Assembly: GCF_040412425.1 (NCBI RefSeq)
Contig: NC_089744.1
Location: 38,956,599 to 39,020,598, forward strand
DNA length: 64,000 bases
Direction: 5' to 3'
DNA from: Macrobrachium rosenbergii
Taxonomy: Eukaryota > Arthropoda > Malacostraca > Decapoda > Palaemonidae
The notes beneath the pieces were generated by a model. It searched no databases. It saw only the letters and a list, made by a program, of their open reading frames with translations, and was not told the DNA's origin. This document shows positions 15,148-30,031 of this stretch, one piece after another. A program made the position numbers and the translations under genes. Numbering within the stretch: position 1 is the stretch's first letter; each line of letters starts with the position of its first letter.

Positions 15148-16479
15148 AGTCCGCAGGATCTATTCCGTGCTGATTCGTGGTGCCTATTCAGGACTATCTA
15201 TGGTATCTATCCTAAAACTATCAATGGAATCATGTCTGCCTTGTCTGTGGCATCTATTCTTTATCTCTCTATTGCAATTATTCTCCGTCCATTCATGATA
15301 CATATTCTGCATCAGGGAATCTATTCACTATATATTAACCTAAGAAGTAAGAAAATGAAGTTTTAGAATTAAAAAGATATTTTCTATGTTGGAAAACCAT
15401 CTCCTGTAATTCTAATTAAATCAGAAATACCTGAATTAAAAAAAAAATTGTTAAGAACACCAACAGTTATAATACTAAAGGAAATTCTCGCCATAGCATC
15501 GCTGGCATTCGACAATGGCAAATTATAAAACTTTTCTTTCCGAGGCAAAGACCGAAATATGGAAAACCGATGTAATAACATAACATAGTTCTATAAAAGT
15601 CTTACCAGTGTCCAATACTATACAGTGAGAGAGAGAGAGCGCGCGCATTTCTTCGCGAAGCAAAACAGATATTCCTTTAAGGCAGAGGAAACATAGAAGA
15701 TGCAGAGAAGAATTACCCCAAAACAGCAAGAGAGATTCCTCCAAACAACAAACTTATTTCACGTACGCGGAATATGCTGGGGAGCACACTTCTAGTGGTG
15801 GCCTGGCGGGAAAGGGTGGAATGCGACGTTAAAATAAGTAAACTTCAAAACAAAGCCTCCGCCAGCGCGCTTTCCCCGAGTGTTTCTTCTTGTAAAAATA
15901 ATACAAAACCAGAAGCCAAGATCGTTTTGGGAATTAAGCACCCAGCTGTGCTATAATCCCTTAGGCTTTACTAATAAACGATCCGAACGAAGTCATTTTC
16001 TAACTGAAAAAAAAAACCAGGGATGTATTCTAGCTATTTCCTTCAAGAAAGGGAGAGTCGTGAGACGAGATGCAACACTAACCTAGATTTCTTGGAAGTT
16101 AGTCTCAGTTAACGTTGTTAAGTCGACTGTTATCAACCGAGCACAAACATTTTCTTAATATAATTAAATAATGATCTTTAAAGTGAAATACTTGTTTTTA
16201 AAATATCATTAAGCCATGAAATTAGACGTTTATTTATATCGAACACGCCATTTCATACATTGCTGAGCCATCTTCTCTAGTCAGAGTGGTTTCGTTTGGA
16301 ATTTATTCACTATTTTAATTTCACATCAAAAGTTGTTGGTTTTGAAATTTAACTAAAAATAAATGATTAATGGATATTAATTTTCTTGCAATAATGATAT
16401 GTAAAAAACGTACAAGTATACGTGTTTCTTTTTGTATGTATAAAATCATATTATAAGCCTTTTTCCACTTAGAAGGGTT
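15148..16479. other. Non-coding stretch, nothing recognised
   Basis: AT-rich; short GAGAGCGCGCGC tract near 15640. Confidence 0.6.
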
Positions 16480-16620
16480 GGCGCCTGAGTAGTCTAATGG
16501 TTGTCAACAAGTCTCCGGGAATAAGGACACTACTCTCATGCCCTTATCTTGGTACTAATTAACGCGATACGATACCTATTCACTGCTGGGTCAACCGGTG
16601 GGCCGTAGATCAGGACTGAA
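16480..16620 (+). repeat. GGTACC-core repeat (family D), copy 2
   Basis: CTCATGCCCTTATCTTGGTA and then ATACCTATTCACTGCTGGGT, CAACCGGTGGGCC. Starts with the tRNA-like GGCGCCTGAGTAGTCTAATG. Confidence 0.4.
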
Positions 16621-16764
16621 CAACACACTTGCATACACAAATATACTTCTTTAAAAATAATTGTTTGAAAAAGCGTGACGACTACGCGAAATATATCATT
16701 ATTCCGTTCTCTCTTGTTTCATTTATATAGTTGATTTCCTTCTTCTTCAATTGTGTGTGGGTAT

Positions 16765-16798
16765 ATATAGGATATATATATATATATACATATATATG

Positions 16799-16848
<50 letters not shown>
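16765..16848. repeat. Interrupted (TA)n microsatellite
   Basis: TA units with ATGTATG interruption near 16796. Confidence 0.95.
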
Positions 16849-16850
<2 letters not shown>

Positions 16851-19511
16851 CATTTGCAATGCGTGTTTGAATAGGCAAATGTACAACAATACATAGCTGT
16901 CACTTATTTTTTTCACAAAATTAAGCACTGCAGAATTTTCATTAGTATCCAAACTTGTAAAAACTGATTATGTTCACATAGTTCACCATTTGTCACCAGT
17001 TTTCAAATAGCAGAGACCACTATTTAAAACTAACTGCATTCAAATTAGGTTACGAGATTAAAACGGAAGCTCTGAAGAAGATACCCAGCGGCACGTCAGG
17101 TCACATGCACCGGTGAATCTAGATAATACCAAAAAACCCACCCCCAGCCAAGCTCGTTACTCACTAATGGCTAGGCCTAAAGAATTCATTAGTGTCTCTT
17201 CTCCCCAGAACTTCAAAACTGTGCCGTCTCTGAAGATTTATCATAATTATATGCCATTCTATGTGATATCACTTCTGCTACTTTTAAACTATAAACATAA
17301 CGTTATATTGCACTGCCCGTTGTACAGTTCTGTCTTTTAAGACTATGTTATATCATCATGATCCCATCACTGTAATTTTTCTAACTGTAGCACAACATTT
17401 TCCGCTCATTCCTTACACCACGCCTGTACATTAGTTTATTGTGTAATGTGTCTTCGGCACTGAGTTATGCGAACCATTCTATTACATGTATATTAAAATA
17501 CCCTAGACCAAGGAATCTACTTTGGCCTGTTGTACTGCATTACCAACCTGATGCATTCTCTCCACAACACATTGATCCTACAAAGCCCTGGTTTTCTTGC
17601 TGCAGTGATATATATATACCGTGCTGACAACAAAACAGATCTATTTGCAATAATAACAATTATAAAAGAGGGCAAGGATATGCATCCCCGAAGACGAACA
17701 AATAGATAAAGCAGCTCATCTTTCCGATTAATAAAAAACCTGTTGGGTCAGACACCCACTAAACTCACCGAGCAACAATTTGCACGACTTAGTTGTCAGT
17801 GATAAATGATACATTTTGATGCGTGTTTTTATTGCAATTTTAAAAGTAAGGTGGCTGGGGATTAATGGAATCGCCGTTGAGACGTGAATATATAATTATA
17901 CAGAAGTCATTATAGCGCTGGACGTTTTCTTAAGTGATACTGCTAGGCCGCGTGAACCAGTTTAAATTAGCATTGAAATGTAGTGTGGAATTCTATTAAC
18001 TGAATTTAATCTCTAATGTTCTTCGAAACATTCAGATAATCGTTCTCGACATATCATAGTATATTCCATGTCAATAGAGCCCGTGGTTATTCTAATTACA
18101 TAAATTTAGCAGAGGAACTGTCTTGAATAATACGAATATTTGCTGGTCTTTTTAAAGAAATACCATATAACAATTTTGCCAAATATATTTTTGACTACAC
18201 ATTACTACTGATTGTAATGAATAAAAATAAAAGTACATACAAGCACATTCCAACAGATCTCCATTTATAAAAAATATCGCTACAGTAGATTAACTAACAT
18301 TGAAAGGAGCTCTCGGGGCAATTAAATCCTAAACCTTTGAGCAACGTCTCAAAAACAAGTCTACGGGAAACACACGAAATATTTCAACACCGCCAACCCG
18401 TAACATTTCAGACGCATTATGGCGGACTAACGGTGTATTTGCAACCTCGGGACGGCTGATTACCTGTTCGTTTGGACGAGGTCAAATAACTCAGCCAGAC
18501 TTAGACATTTTCCTTTTGCACTGTCCTACCAGAGATCGTATCGAAGACAAATGTACCTTAGGTTCTCTCCTCTCGCATTGCTAACTATATATACCTAGTG
18601 AACTCAGCAATCAGGGTCGCCAATCGCTGTTGCCGAAGAGTGAGCAAGGCCTGAACGATGTGTATGTTCACATTTGATTATATTTAATCTTTTAGAAATA
18701 AGGAAATAGAGAAAATAAAAAAATCAGACTTTGTTATGAATACTCATGATAAGCACAGGTCTCTTCAATTTTTATGTCATTAACACATCTACATCAATTC
18801 TCGTAATTATCTTTGAAAAATCCACTACCCCATACACAACAAGCAAATCCGCATGCCTACATTTATTATGAAATAAAACCGGAAAGATAATAGGTAGCCA
18901 ATTAAATAACCTTCCTGTTGGTCATTCCTATGCCTTGAAAACCTAACTGCTCTGCGATAAATTAAGTTCAAATACAAGCAATATACAAATACGGTTTGCC
19001 AACACTCTTGAGCACGATGTCCGGCACACAGACAATAAATGACACCGCAGATGATACTTCAAAGAATTAAAGATGGAGTGTGTTAAAATGCAAATTCCAA
19101 AAGAAATACTACAGAGATTCCCCACATCTGTACATGCAATATTCGTGGTCCATGAAAAAACCAAGCTTATCAAACAGTAACAAAAACCATCGAAGGCGTT
19201 TCTGGCACAAAATGGGCTTCATTTTCGTTCCTGCTCTATTTCTCTTATATTCTTTATTGTCTCGATATCATAAGGATATTTAAGACGCCTACCCTGATGA
19301 TTATCGGATTTAAATATAAGACAATAAAGGTCACACAGATCTCCAGTCACTGTAACTAGGCTATATACTAGTTATAAAGATACAAAAAAACATTATCACA
19401 AAAAACATAAATAATTACCAGTCCGCAAGCAACGACAATAGAACAAATACAAAACACTTTCAACAAAACTACGTCCGAGTATGACTGTGCTCCCGAATAC
19501 ACGTTAGCTTT

Positions 19512-19558
<47 letters not shown>

Positions 19559-20576
19559 CAAGCGAAATGCCCAGCCAAAACGAAAAGTACAAATACAAGT
19601 CATGTAAACACAAAGCGGACCAATGTTAACAAGCTTTCAGAATTTGTGTGCGAGTGTGCATGTGCCAGTCTACTTTATTCCTGAAGGACTTTATATATTT
19701 GACGTCACAAGTGCACAGCAGTATTAAATGGCTTCAATTGGGTACAACCATCAAAGGCGGTGGTTAGAATGGGCTACAACTTACATTCAACAAACTACTA
19801 TTCGATCCCAGAGCGAGAAGAAAGCACGTGCATGAGGGCTGGTAGATAGCCTTCATTTCCCCACCTACTCACAAACATATACACACTCTCTCTCTCTCTC
19901 TCTCACTGAGACATAAAATTCTCCTATGGACTTAAGACATCAATAAAGAATACCTGCGATAAAGAAATGAGAACTTGGAATGTAAGGTTCAATCGATACC
20001 CGATCAATAACTTCCGATTCATAACGACAAACTATCGAAAGCCTAGACAACACATCAGACGTTCCTTCTCTACTATAAATTTTGAATATTTCACGAATTG
20101 ATGAAGTTTCCCTCATCAGCGCATATAGGCAAACATAGAGGGCTCTTTTATTATTAACGACCGCATGAAAAATGAATCAATAAATTCCGTTCACCAACGG
20201 AACAAACTGGCATCCGGAGAGCACAAACGCGTCAACAAACATTCCAAACGTTACCTAAAAGCTTGAATGTGTCTAGCCATGCTTAATTCATGGAAGAGCA
20301 ATTAGCCAATATATGCTTCGTTGTTTAGAATCAATACCGACCCTACTTCATTATCAGAACCCATTAATAATGTTTAAAGAAGAACGTCCCCACGACGAGC
20401 CAGAACGCGTTATTTGGCCGTTTGCTCAGATATGAAAGCTGCCATTCATCGATAAACCTCAAATTTGCGAGACCTCAAATCAACACTTCTCCTGCCTTCT
20501 CAACTCAAACATCTAGATGAAATAAATGGGCGTTCACCTAAAACAAACAGTGGGGAACAGTGTCGTGCACATACTA
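16849..20576. other. Non-coding stretch, presumed intron of the Slit-like gene
   Basis: Unique AT-rich sequence apart from (GA)n at 19517. No exon with LRR character was found on the minus strand. Confidence 0.5.
19517..19556. repeat. (GA)n microsatellite
   Basis: About 20 units. Confidence 0.95.
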
Positions 20577-20595
20577 TACATACATACATACATAC

Positions 20596-20627
<32 letters not shown>

Positions 20628-20710
20628 TATAATAAATGTGCTAACACAACCTACACAATCAGGCTACTGTTATACACCGGTATTCAGTACATAAACACAC
20701 ACACACACAC

Positions 20711-20801
<91 letters not shown>

Positions 20802-20830
20802 CATGTGTGTGCGTGCGTGTATATGTGTGT
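20577..20830. repeat. Cluster of (TACA)n, (TA)n, (CA)n and (GT)n
   Basis: (TA) at 20597-20621, (CA) at 20695-20710, (TA) at 20711-20795, then GTGTGCGTGCGTG. Confidence 0.93.
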
Positions 20831-20989
20831 GTATTAAGTCGCTCGTAAATTTGTGACAAAACAATAAAAAATATAGATAGCACTTAGCTATGATACGGAG
20901 ACGTGTTGATTTCGATTATAAGTATAGAGCCTGAATTCGACAGGACTATGTACAGTTGAGTCGATATAAACATAGGCTACATCTCTCTT

Positions 20990-21178
20990 GGAAGCATACT
21001 TAGTAAGTCCACCCGTCACCTCTGTATCAAAACTAAAAGGCATAAGTTCGAATCTTGAATGGGGAAGGTGCACCTATCATATATAACTTCATTTTGGCGT
21101 AAATTATTCCCAAGGTAAAGTAAATTTGATATTTAGGTATGTGAATTAATATTTGAGAGTATAAACAATTCACGTGTG

Positions 21179-21180
<2 letters not shown>
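20990..21180 (+). mobile_element. tRNA-derived SINE, family B, third copy
   Basis: AGTTCGAATCTTGAATGGGG (B-box-like), then CTTCATTTTGGCGTAAATTA, TTGATATTTAGGTATGTG and AATTAATATTTG, and a border with (TA)n at 21183, exactly as at 13680. Confidence 0.55.

Positions 21181-21182
<2 letters not shown>

Positions 21183-21263
<81 letters not shown>
21183..21263. repeat. (TA)n microsatellite
   Basis: About 40 units, starting at the end of a family B SINE. Confidence 0.97.
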
Positions 21264-21265
<2 letters not shown>

Positions 21266-24200
21266 CACAGTATTCTTTTATCCATACTGGAAGAAAATAT
21301 ATAGCAAATTTATAAAATCCTTCCATGATAGTCACTACTCTAAAAATTGCCCTAATTTTGACTAAAAATAAAACACACACACACATACACAACCAACGAA
21401 GATGATGTCTGCCAATATGCAGCGGTTGAGCATTCGCATATCGTGTGTGCAAAGTAAACCCCGTAATCTAAATGATAAAAAGGATGTCCGCCAATGATTA
21501 ATCGCACTCCCGACATATTTAGCGAACTGAGCATATCGATCGTGGCGCATGCAAAGTACAGTGCTGTGTACCTTCGCTTCGACCCCTCTCCTCCTCTAAA
21601 GTTATCCCCCTCCCTCCCTCCCATCCTTTACCCATCAGATACAGTATATATCTTGTTTTTTTTTTCCTTAAATGTCTTTTCCCTTTCTAATTACAGTAAA
21701 ATCTTACTCTAATTCTTTTTCTCAACGATGCACTTTCTTGACCCTTTCTAAAAAGTGCACCCTTCTACCAGTCATCCCCTAAATATTTCACCTTCCCCCT
21801 TCCCCCATAAAATAATGCATTTTTTCTCTTTAAATACTGAGTCCACCTTGCAATCGCCCTATCATACAGTGCCTCTCCCTTCCTAAATGACTGCATTTTA
21901 CCTACTCCCGAATTACTGCAACAGCACACACAAAAAAAGAAAAAATTGCACAATTCTTCCCATTCCACTCCCTCCCTCCAAAATACTACTGTATCTGTTC
22001 CTTCTATCACCTCCCCCGCTTCTATACGTAATGGAGGGAAGCGTTTCGGAAGTCTGGTACTAGAGGAGGGATGTGAGATACGAGGGAGTGAAATCCCTTT
22101 CCCTCCCCCCCTCGATCTCTTTGCCCTTAACAGTACCCTTAGAGAGCGCCGAATCTATGACTTTCAGGGTCCAGTGTGTGCTCGTGACGGAGCTTGCAGC
22201 GCTACTTTCATACATCGATATATCAATCAAGTGACAGGCGAGATAACGTTTACGGCTCAATGCTCAGTGAAGTGCTTTCAATTAGTATGAGACTCTCCCT
22301 GCAACTCGGTCCGCGCCAGTCAACTGCCCAGTGCATTACTGGGGTTTTGAGCTTGAAATACCGTCATGTAACCAAAGGCCAACTGTTTAACCTGCTTTCT
22401 GAGGCATTATGCTTGACAGATGAAATACTATAAATTATTATGTTCCCTAAATTCATTCAGTCTCTCTAGAGAAATACCTCAGATGGAAAGGTATTGTATC
22501 CGTCTAAACAATCGTCGTTTACAGACAGAAGTCATCCTGTCTCTCTGGTAAACGAATTTGTTGTCTAGACTAAGATATACACGAAGCAAACATATGTTCT
22601 CCGTTGTGCTTATGAGTTTGAGTGTGTTCGGAAGCGGCTCAAACTAACACTGGAAAGAAACTTTATTTGTCGATAACCGACGTCCCAGTGCAGCACTGGG
22701 TGCAACAAACAAGTAGGTAAACGCAAACAGATTCGCCAAATAGTTGCCGCGTTCTGGGGAACGATGATGTGATTTTAGATAATCAATTGTCAGTATATAT
22801 GAACGTATATGCCCTTATGAAAAATACGAGAAATGGTACAATGATATTATAGCTACAGCGATATTATTAGAATATCCTTTTTTTGACATGAAACTATCAG
22901 CTTTACCTGGAAATGATGATTACAATAGGAAAAGCAAAATGTATTTTTATTAAATAGTGTATGTTTCGAGCTAAAATACCCGAGATCAGACACAGTACTA
23001 TTGATTTTCATTATAATATATACATACATACATATACACAACACACATATATGTATGTGTGTGTGTTTGGAAAGAAAGTAAGACCACAAAATCACAGGAA
23101 AGTAACACAACATTTACAAATAAAACTAGGCTATGTAAAGAATGAAATTAACACAAGAATAACAATCTCTAAAGAAGTTTGAAATAAAGCTTATTTGAAT
23201 CGTCAGCGAATAGAAAGCGTTTCCTTGTATCCTAACTTAATGCTTCAAGAATAAAAACGGGCCTGTAGTAATCTCGCCCATTTGTATGTAAATAAAATGT
23301 AACCCAAACTAGAAAACGGCAAACAACAGCGGTGTAGTCCACATTAACATCGAAGAGCAGAAAATAATCTCTAGTGTTGTAAAATCCCTTAAAAGAAAGA
23401 TAGCACACGCGAGCTCTCCAGAACCATGCAAAGGGTACGCTTGTTTTCACTGACTTGGTCCTATCAATTAGGTTCATTTGCCTATGAGCCAGCTGGGTTC
23501 TCCTAAGCGTTTGACCCCATAATCACCTCATTCACGGGTCCACATAACAACTAGGTGCGTACTTTTGACGGTCCGACGGAAATACCCAGTTCGTGATGTT
23601 AGCTGAATTATCTAACAGCCTGGCGCCATGTAATATTCAAGCAGCGAAGATACCAATATTTGTGAAGATATTCGAAAATATTCCAAAACTTTTTTAAGGA
23701 ATTGGTAATATGAAAATCACTAAAATGGCAAACGACCCTGTTAAAACTACAGCCTAAACTTGAAACATACTCGTATAGCCTACCATATTTTATGCCATAG
23801 CCCGTTTCCTAAGCTGCATTTTACTTATAATGACGATCCTGTGGTAATCTCACCCATTTGCACGTAAATAAATGTAACGAAAAAAGCATAAATCACCCCT
23901 GCGACGTGGTACACTCAGACTCACCCATATTTTCTAACCAGATGTAACGGGGGAGGGGGGGGGATAAGGGGGAAGTCTGTTCATCACCTTTGCAATTGAT
24001 TTCTGTGGAGGAACTCAGTGTACCAGAGGAGGGTTGGACATGCAACCCTCATTCAAAACCCAAGCTTTACCTCACCCCCCACCGCCGGAGAGCGAGGGGT
24101 GGGAGGAGAGAGCGAGGAGGGAGGAGAGGTGAGAAGCAACCCCCTACAGGTGAGGAAACGTGGGAGGTGAGAGGAAGCCCCCTAAAGGATAATAAAAAGA

Positions 24201-25975
24201 CCCGGAAAGGGGTGGGGGTGGGGGAATTACAGGAATGAAAATAGACAAAGCCCAAGCTATGTTTGCAATAATCCGAGTCTTACTTTCACATCCCATGCCT
24301 ATCCCCCTTCCCCCCGTATCCTGTAGAGAGTAATGGATAATGGCAGACTATAAATTCCATCATTTTGTCGGGAGAACTCTCTCCCATCACGAGCCTCCCT
24401 TGTCATGACGGTGCTTTATAGTCAGGCGGAGACAAATAACAGGCTTTGCTTACCGACTAATGTCTCAATTTCGACAGCGAGGTGACGAATTGGCCCGTAA
24501 TCGTGTTTGAATAACTTTCAAGACGAAGAAACAGCGTGTTATTTCTCCTGCTTCATTATCGACACCGAGGAAGTCAAGGCTAATGGGAGAACAACATGCA
24601 CGCCGGAAGAACAACATGCATACCAGCTGTTGTTCACAGCTACCGTTGCCTTCATGGTGATTATGTCGGATAGAGAACGTAACTCCGTTCAATATATTTT
24701 CCCCCTCGCAATGTGACAGAAACGTTTGTTTGATTATGGTATCCAAATACCGACGTCACAATTACGTGGGTCATCGACACCGCTGTCCGGAGGGTGTAAT
24801 ATAATACAATGACCCCTAGAAAATTTCGGACATGGAAGTAGGCTACTTCCAATGCTTATTTTTTTTTTCATTTTTATTTCATCACAGTGCAAGGTTTAGA
24901 AATGTAATATAAACTTATTTTTTTAAGTCAAGGCTAAAAAAACCAGTAATTCGCTCATTCCAATATAATATCTTGCATGTCTGACCCTGAGAAATAAGAA
25001 CGCCATTTTCACTAGCTATTTTTACTATCAGCAGTAGTCGTCGTGTACTATGACTATTATGTCATTGCCACCTGTGGTATTTTCTTCCATAGTTAATACT
25101 TCTAGCTAAACTTTAGATGTCTCGACATCGTAAAACTTGACGAAAACGAGCTACACATCGTTCAGAACGATGTCTGTGTAAGTGTAACGAAGATGTAATA
25201 AAAATAGCAATACTTTAAGATATTATTATTGTTGGATGGTAAGGCGTACACCAAACCCGAGCCATACCACCTGTAACTGGTTAAAAAAAAAAAACTTTAT
25301 AACGAAGGTCTTGCCGGAATGATTGACACTTATAAGAAGCATGTCGTCATACTGTCATGAGGGCCCACCTCTGCTCGTGCCCGTGTTACCTTCACGCAGA
25401 AAAAGTAAATAAATAAATAAAGCAGCCACTAACGACATTAATTTCAATCCAAAGGGAGGAAGAAATAAATAAAGTCATATTTCAGAGGCTGCATACCTAA
25501 CGCGGTGGTCCTCTCGGAGAAAAGCGCGCCGAGAAATGGACATGACATATTCCCTGCTGACAAAATGCTGACACCTTGTCCTTTTCCAAACAACACTCGG
25601 CTGAGGGCGGCTCGGAGGATCAGTTATTTTATCTGGCTTTATTCCTCATTCAGATATTGCGCAAAATTACCGCACCTATAAACACTAGTCCAGAACTACC
25701 ATATATTTACCTAGTTAAAATTATGGTGAAGCTGAAATATATATCGTTAGATACGATGAGCGTACAGCTAAGATATATTTATTCGGAGGCAATTAGTATG
25801 TCATTAAAATACATTTATTTAGAAGCGTGTGAAGCTCAACTACATTTATTCGGGTGTACCGTTTCCACACGAGCAAATAAAAATAGAGAGATCTTATATT
25901 TTAACGACAATAAGGAAAACAAGAGTTGTTTATCCTGAAATGAATAAAACAGTTGTAAAATAATGCATGTTACTT
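21264..25975. other. Non-coding stretch, presumed intron of the Slit-like gene
   Basis: Less AT-rich around 22100-22430, 24000-24240 and 24360-24680; these are candidates for conserved non-coding sequence but I see no motif that proves it. Confidence 0.45.
23948..23974 (+). repeat. G-run tract, quadruplex candidate
   Basis: GGGGGAGGGGGGGGG followed by ATAAGGGGG. The region to 24230 is also purine-rich, with GGGGTGGGGGTGGGGG at 24208-24223. Confidence 0.6.
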
Positions 25976-26057
25976 ATACATATATATACATATATATAGG
26001 CCTATATATAATGTAGATATGTATATAAACATATATTGTGTCCGCATGTATGTGTAT

Positions 26058-26109
<52 letters not shown>
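25976..26109. repeat. Interrupted (TA)n microsatellite
   Basis: Clean part 26067-26109; mixed TA/TG before. Confidence 0.92.
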
Positions 26110-26111
<2 letters not shown>

Positions 26112-26560
26112 TTTTATTTTGAAGTATTTACAAAGAATTATCTGCAACCCAGCTATCCACAACGCAGGCATAATGCACACGAATGATAGGACACGGAAAC
26201 GGTTATAGGCTAATGATATAATGTAGGAAGACGCAAAACATTATCTTGCCACAAGCACATTATTCGGGTCACGGCCGGTGGGCATCCGAATCCGTGAACG
26301 ATGTGTCCATGAGACACAAACACGTACACACACACACAAGATTACATTTGTATATGACATCACATATCTACATAACATCCATATGATTTCATGACACAAA
26401 AATCGAAATTACCACGCTCCTGTTTAAAGCGATCTATTTACAAAGCAAATGTTCGCATAAATGGTTTAAGCGCAATTTTATGAAGCGGGAAAAATTAAAA
26501 ACAGTTATTAGAATTTCTCTGAAGTGTGTATGTGTGTCTTTGCGTAACTGTATGTGTGTA

Positions 26561-26565
<5 letters not shown>

Positions 26566-26613
<48 letters not shown>
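26566..26613. repeat. (GA)n microsatellite
   Basis: About 24 units, preceded by TGTG. Confidence 0.95.
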
Positions 26614-26617
<4 letters not shown>

Positions 26618-27107
26618 ATTTTATAAAATTTAAACTATTACACCCACATCGACTTCGCATAACGCAGAATGGCAGTAGATCTGGACTAAGCAGAGTAGAA
26701 ATTCAACAATCAAAAATAGGCAACTTTATCAAAGGAAGTGTGCAAAGCATAACAAAGGAAATACAAAAGGAGAAGTCTTTTTAAACGAACGACGTTCCAG
26801 ATGCTGACCCTCACTAAGGCCTATGAAATTTAAGACCTCATCAATGAAAATCCAGCGTGTGCAAGAACAGATAACGGTCAGTCCCAGAATCTTCTTTAGT
26901 GATTTATCAAAGACCGTTAAAAACCCGATGTGCATAAATGGAGAAAATAGGTCGCTGAAGTTAAAAATATCCACGAGTAACGGTTATACTTGTTAGTATT
27001 AATGAATGTATGCTAATAATAATGAATTTTCTATACTTACAATATCATCACAGACACCCAAATCTTGGCCGTTACGGTTTCTTAGTATCTTGTACGACGG
27101 AACAATG

Positions 27108-27110
<3 letters not shown>

Positions 27111-27193
<83 letters not shown>
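27111..27193. repeat. (TA)n microsatellite
   Basis: About 41 units. Confidence 0.97.
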
Positions 27194-27716
<523 letters not shown>

Positions 27717-27847
27717 ATTCTCTTTTATTTCGTACAGAACACTGCTCTTTAATAATTTGTAAAATTGGTTTTCAATGATTAAACGGAATATGAATACACA
27801 CACATATATACACACACATACACATACATACACACATATATAGGCTA

Positions 27848-27849
<2 letters not shown>

Positions 27850-27906
<57 letters not shown>

Positions 27907-27918
27907 ATATATATATGT
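27850..27918. repeat. (TA)n microsatellite
   Basis: About 26 clean units, then TGTG interruption. Confidence 0.95.
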
Positions 27919-28382
27919 GTCTGTATAATGTGTCTGTGTTTACGTTTTCATAATAAAAGCACGATAAGAATCTAGATTCTTTGACGTTAATGTTAAAATA
28001 TTTTAATAACCATTAATCCTGACCTAACGCAAAAATGTAATCTAGCATTAAATAACTACTGTATATCGCAAAGTTGTGTCATGTCCTTTAATGTGGATTT
28101 TGCTTCATTGCACACCCGTACGTGTTTAAACGAATAATGTCATTTTTCGTATTTCAGTATTCCTGTACTTCTTCGGGTCTCCGATAAAAGATGTGTCTCT
28201 ATCCTATTTTAATAATAACACCTTAAATAAAAGAGAAGTAATTTCATATAGGTTATAGCACCAATGGAAATTAAATGAGCCAGCGCTTACTGAGTCTTAG
28301 CTCCCAGTAAAATCAAGGTTCTGAATTTTTTTTAGCCCAAGCACGCACCAAAAGCGCTACAGTACTGAAGAAACATATATAT
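27919..28382 (-). other. Start of the presumed first intron of the Slit-like gene
   Basis: AT-rich sequence following the splice donor; nothing else recognised. Confidence 0.5.
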
Positions 28383-28390
28383 ACTCACAG
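28383..28390 (-). promoter_or_regulatory. Splice donor of the Slit-like exon
   Basis: On the minus strand CT|GTGAGT matches the donor consensus. Translation without splicing stops at once (TGA at 28387-28385), so splicing here is needed for the LRRNT domain to continue into the first leucine-rich repeat. Confidence 0.7.
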
Positions 28391-28636
28391 TCTCTGTGTG
28401 TCGAGTGGGATGCCCCTTGGAAGTCGAGTGAGGCCTCTCTTAGCGCAATCGACGGTGGTACCGAAGCAGGCGCAGCGGGCAGGGCAGGAGGCAACCCCGT
28501 TCCTGCTCACGCCCACCACCTGCTGCTGATCCAAGACGCCCGTGCCTTTGACTTGGGCCACGCCGTGGGGGATGATGCCCACGAGGCTCAACCATGCCCA
28601 CACGCCCAGAACGGCTCGCACGCCCATGTATCCCAT
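28389..28636 (-). CDS. slit: First coding exon of a Slit-like secreted LRR protein
   Basis: Seen: the minus-strand ATG at 28636-28634 sits in a strong Kozak context (CACCATGG) and opens an 82-codon exon ending in a split Leu codon at 28389, followed by the donor GTGAGT (28388-28383). Residues 1-27 form a hydrophobic signal peptide (MGYMGVRAVLGVWAWLSLVG). Residues 51-83 form an LRRNT cap with Cys51, Cys55, Cys57 and Cys64 and the segment GTTVDC, ending at DTQRL. Known: Slit proteins are secreted Robo ligands for axon and midline guidance. They begin with signal peptide plus an LRRNT with this spacing, and vertebrate SLIT genes, as I recall, also break after the Glu/Gln-Arg-Leu of this cap. Inferred: the remaining exons lie at lower coordinates, beyond a long intron. 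The frame stays open upstream to 28798, so an upstream start is possible, but the signal peptide and Kozak context favour 28636. Another LRR secreted protein is the main alternative. Confidence 0.72.
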
Positions 28637-28639
28637 GGT

Positions 28640-30031
28640 GACCACGACAATTACCACGGACACACTACCATGTCGAGCACGTCTAATCAAAGGCACCTGA
28701 ATTATTATTGTACGAGAAATCCATATACAACAACACTCAGACCCCCAAGTGTAATTGGACTGTAGATTCCGAAATGCTGCTGCCACGCACAGACACACTA
28801 CTTCGTCAGGTTAAAATTGATAAATAAAAGAAAAACAAAACAAATAAGAATGTTAATGTGTGTAAACACTCGACACACTCACGTTTTCACTAAAAGCAAG
28901 ACGAAGAATGCATGTGTAAGAAATGACAAACTTTGCACAAGATCACTATCATGAAAACATTGGATTCACCCGATGGCAATCACTAGGCTATTTCTAATTT
29001 CCACCGATATCCCTCAGCATGAAATGAATAATTCCGAGGCAGTTGTACCTGTTCAGGTAAAAGGCGCTGCGAATCACCTCAGCCACCAACACCAACTTCA
29101 CACACATACACTCACAGGAAGGGGGTTTCAAGTGACACCAAATTATTTATCCCAAGCAAAGGATAATCACAATGCTCTCAAATATATTTTTGAAAACTTC
29201 TCCACACCAGAAAACTCACTGAATCTCATCCACAATCATCACCAAACACAAGTTAAAAGGAGGATTATCCAATGGGAAAAATAAAAAGAGAAAATGCCGA
29301 GCGCGATGCAATTGGGGTTTTGGGGAGAAGACAAGCACGGGACGTCTGCGAGGGCAGAGCGCAACACTACCAGTCTCTGCTGAGTTTGGGACACAACTAA
29401 AACCTGCCTTGACTGACTCGGGAGTCGGGCTCAGTTCTGTAGGTTCGTCTGGGAGAGCGAGAGAGTCGACACAACTGTGTCTTCCTGGCCCGCCTGGCGC
29501 TGTAACCCTACAATATATACACGCTGACACAGAGGCTGAGACAAGGGGTCTCTGCCCCCTTCGCTCCGATGCACGTTTACAAAAAGATGAATATTGATTT
29601 TTATAAAGTAAATATCACACTTTTATGCATTCAGCCTCTATTTTCACACTTTTATGCATACAGCCTCTATTTTTACTAATGTTCAATGTATTATAATGAA
29701 AATATATCAAAACTAAAGGTTAGATACGCATAGTAAACACAACAAGTGGCCGATTAAATAATGGAACACGAAACTATGTACACACATATAATGGAAATAA
29801 CAACAACATCCCACTTAGCATCAACGACAAAAACTTGCCATACCCCGATCCCTTTTTGCGCGGGTGTGATGAGACGCCAAATTATCTGATCTTAACTTTA
29901 GAATGGCAAATGCATTAAAGCGGATGATATTATTATGCTAACAGATATATAGATACCGACTTGACACACACGCGCAGATATATAAATATGTACATATATA
30001 CATATATACATCTATGGATAAATATGATTCT

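Noticed and set aside
28553..28765. Plus-strand frame opposite the Slit-like exon
   Set aside because: Antisense shadow of the exon and its 5' flank.
29216..29530. A 104-codon minus-strand frame upstream of the Slit-like exon as an extra coding exon
   Set aside because: No domain, no matching splice donor that I could justify; more likely 5' UTR or promoter sequence.
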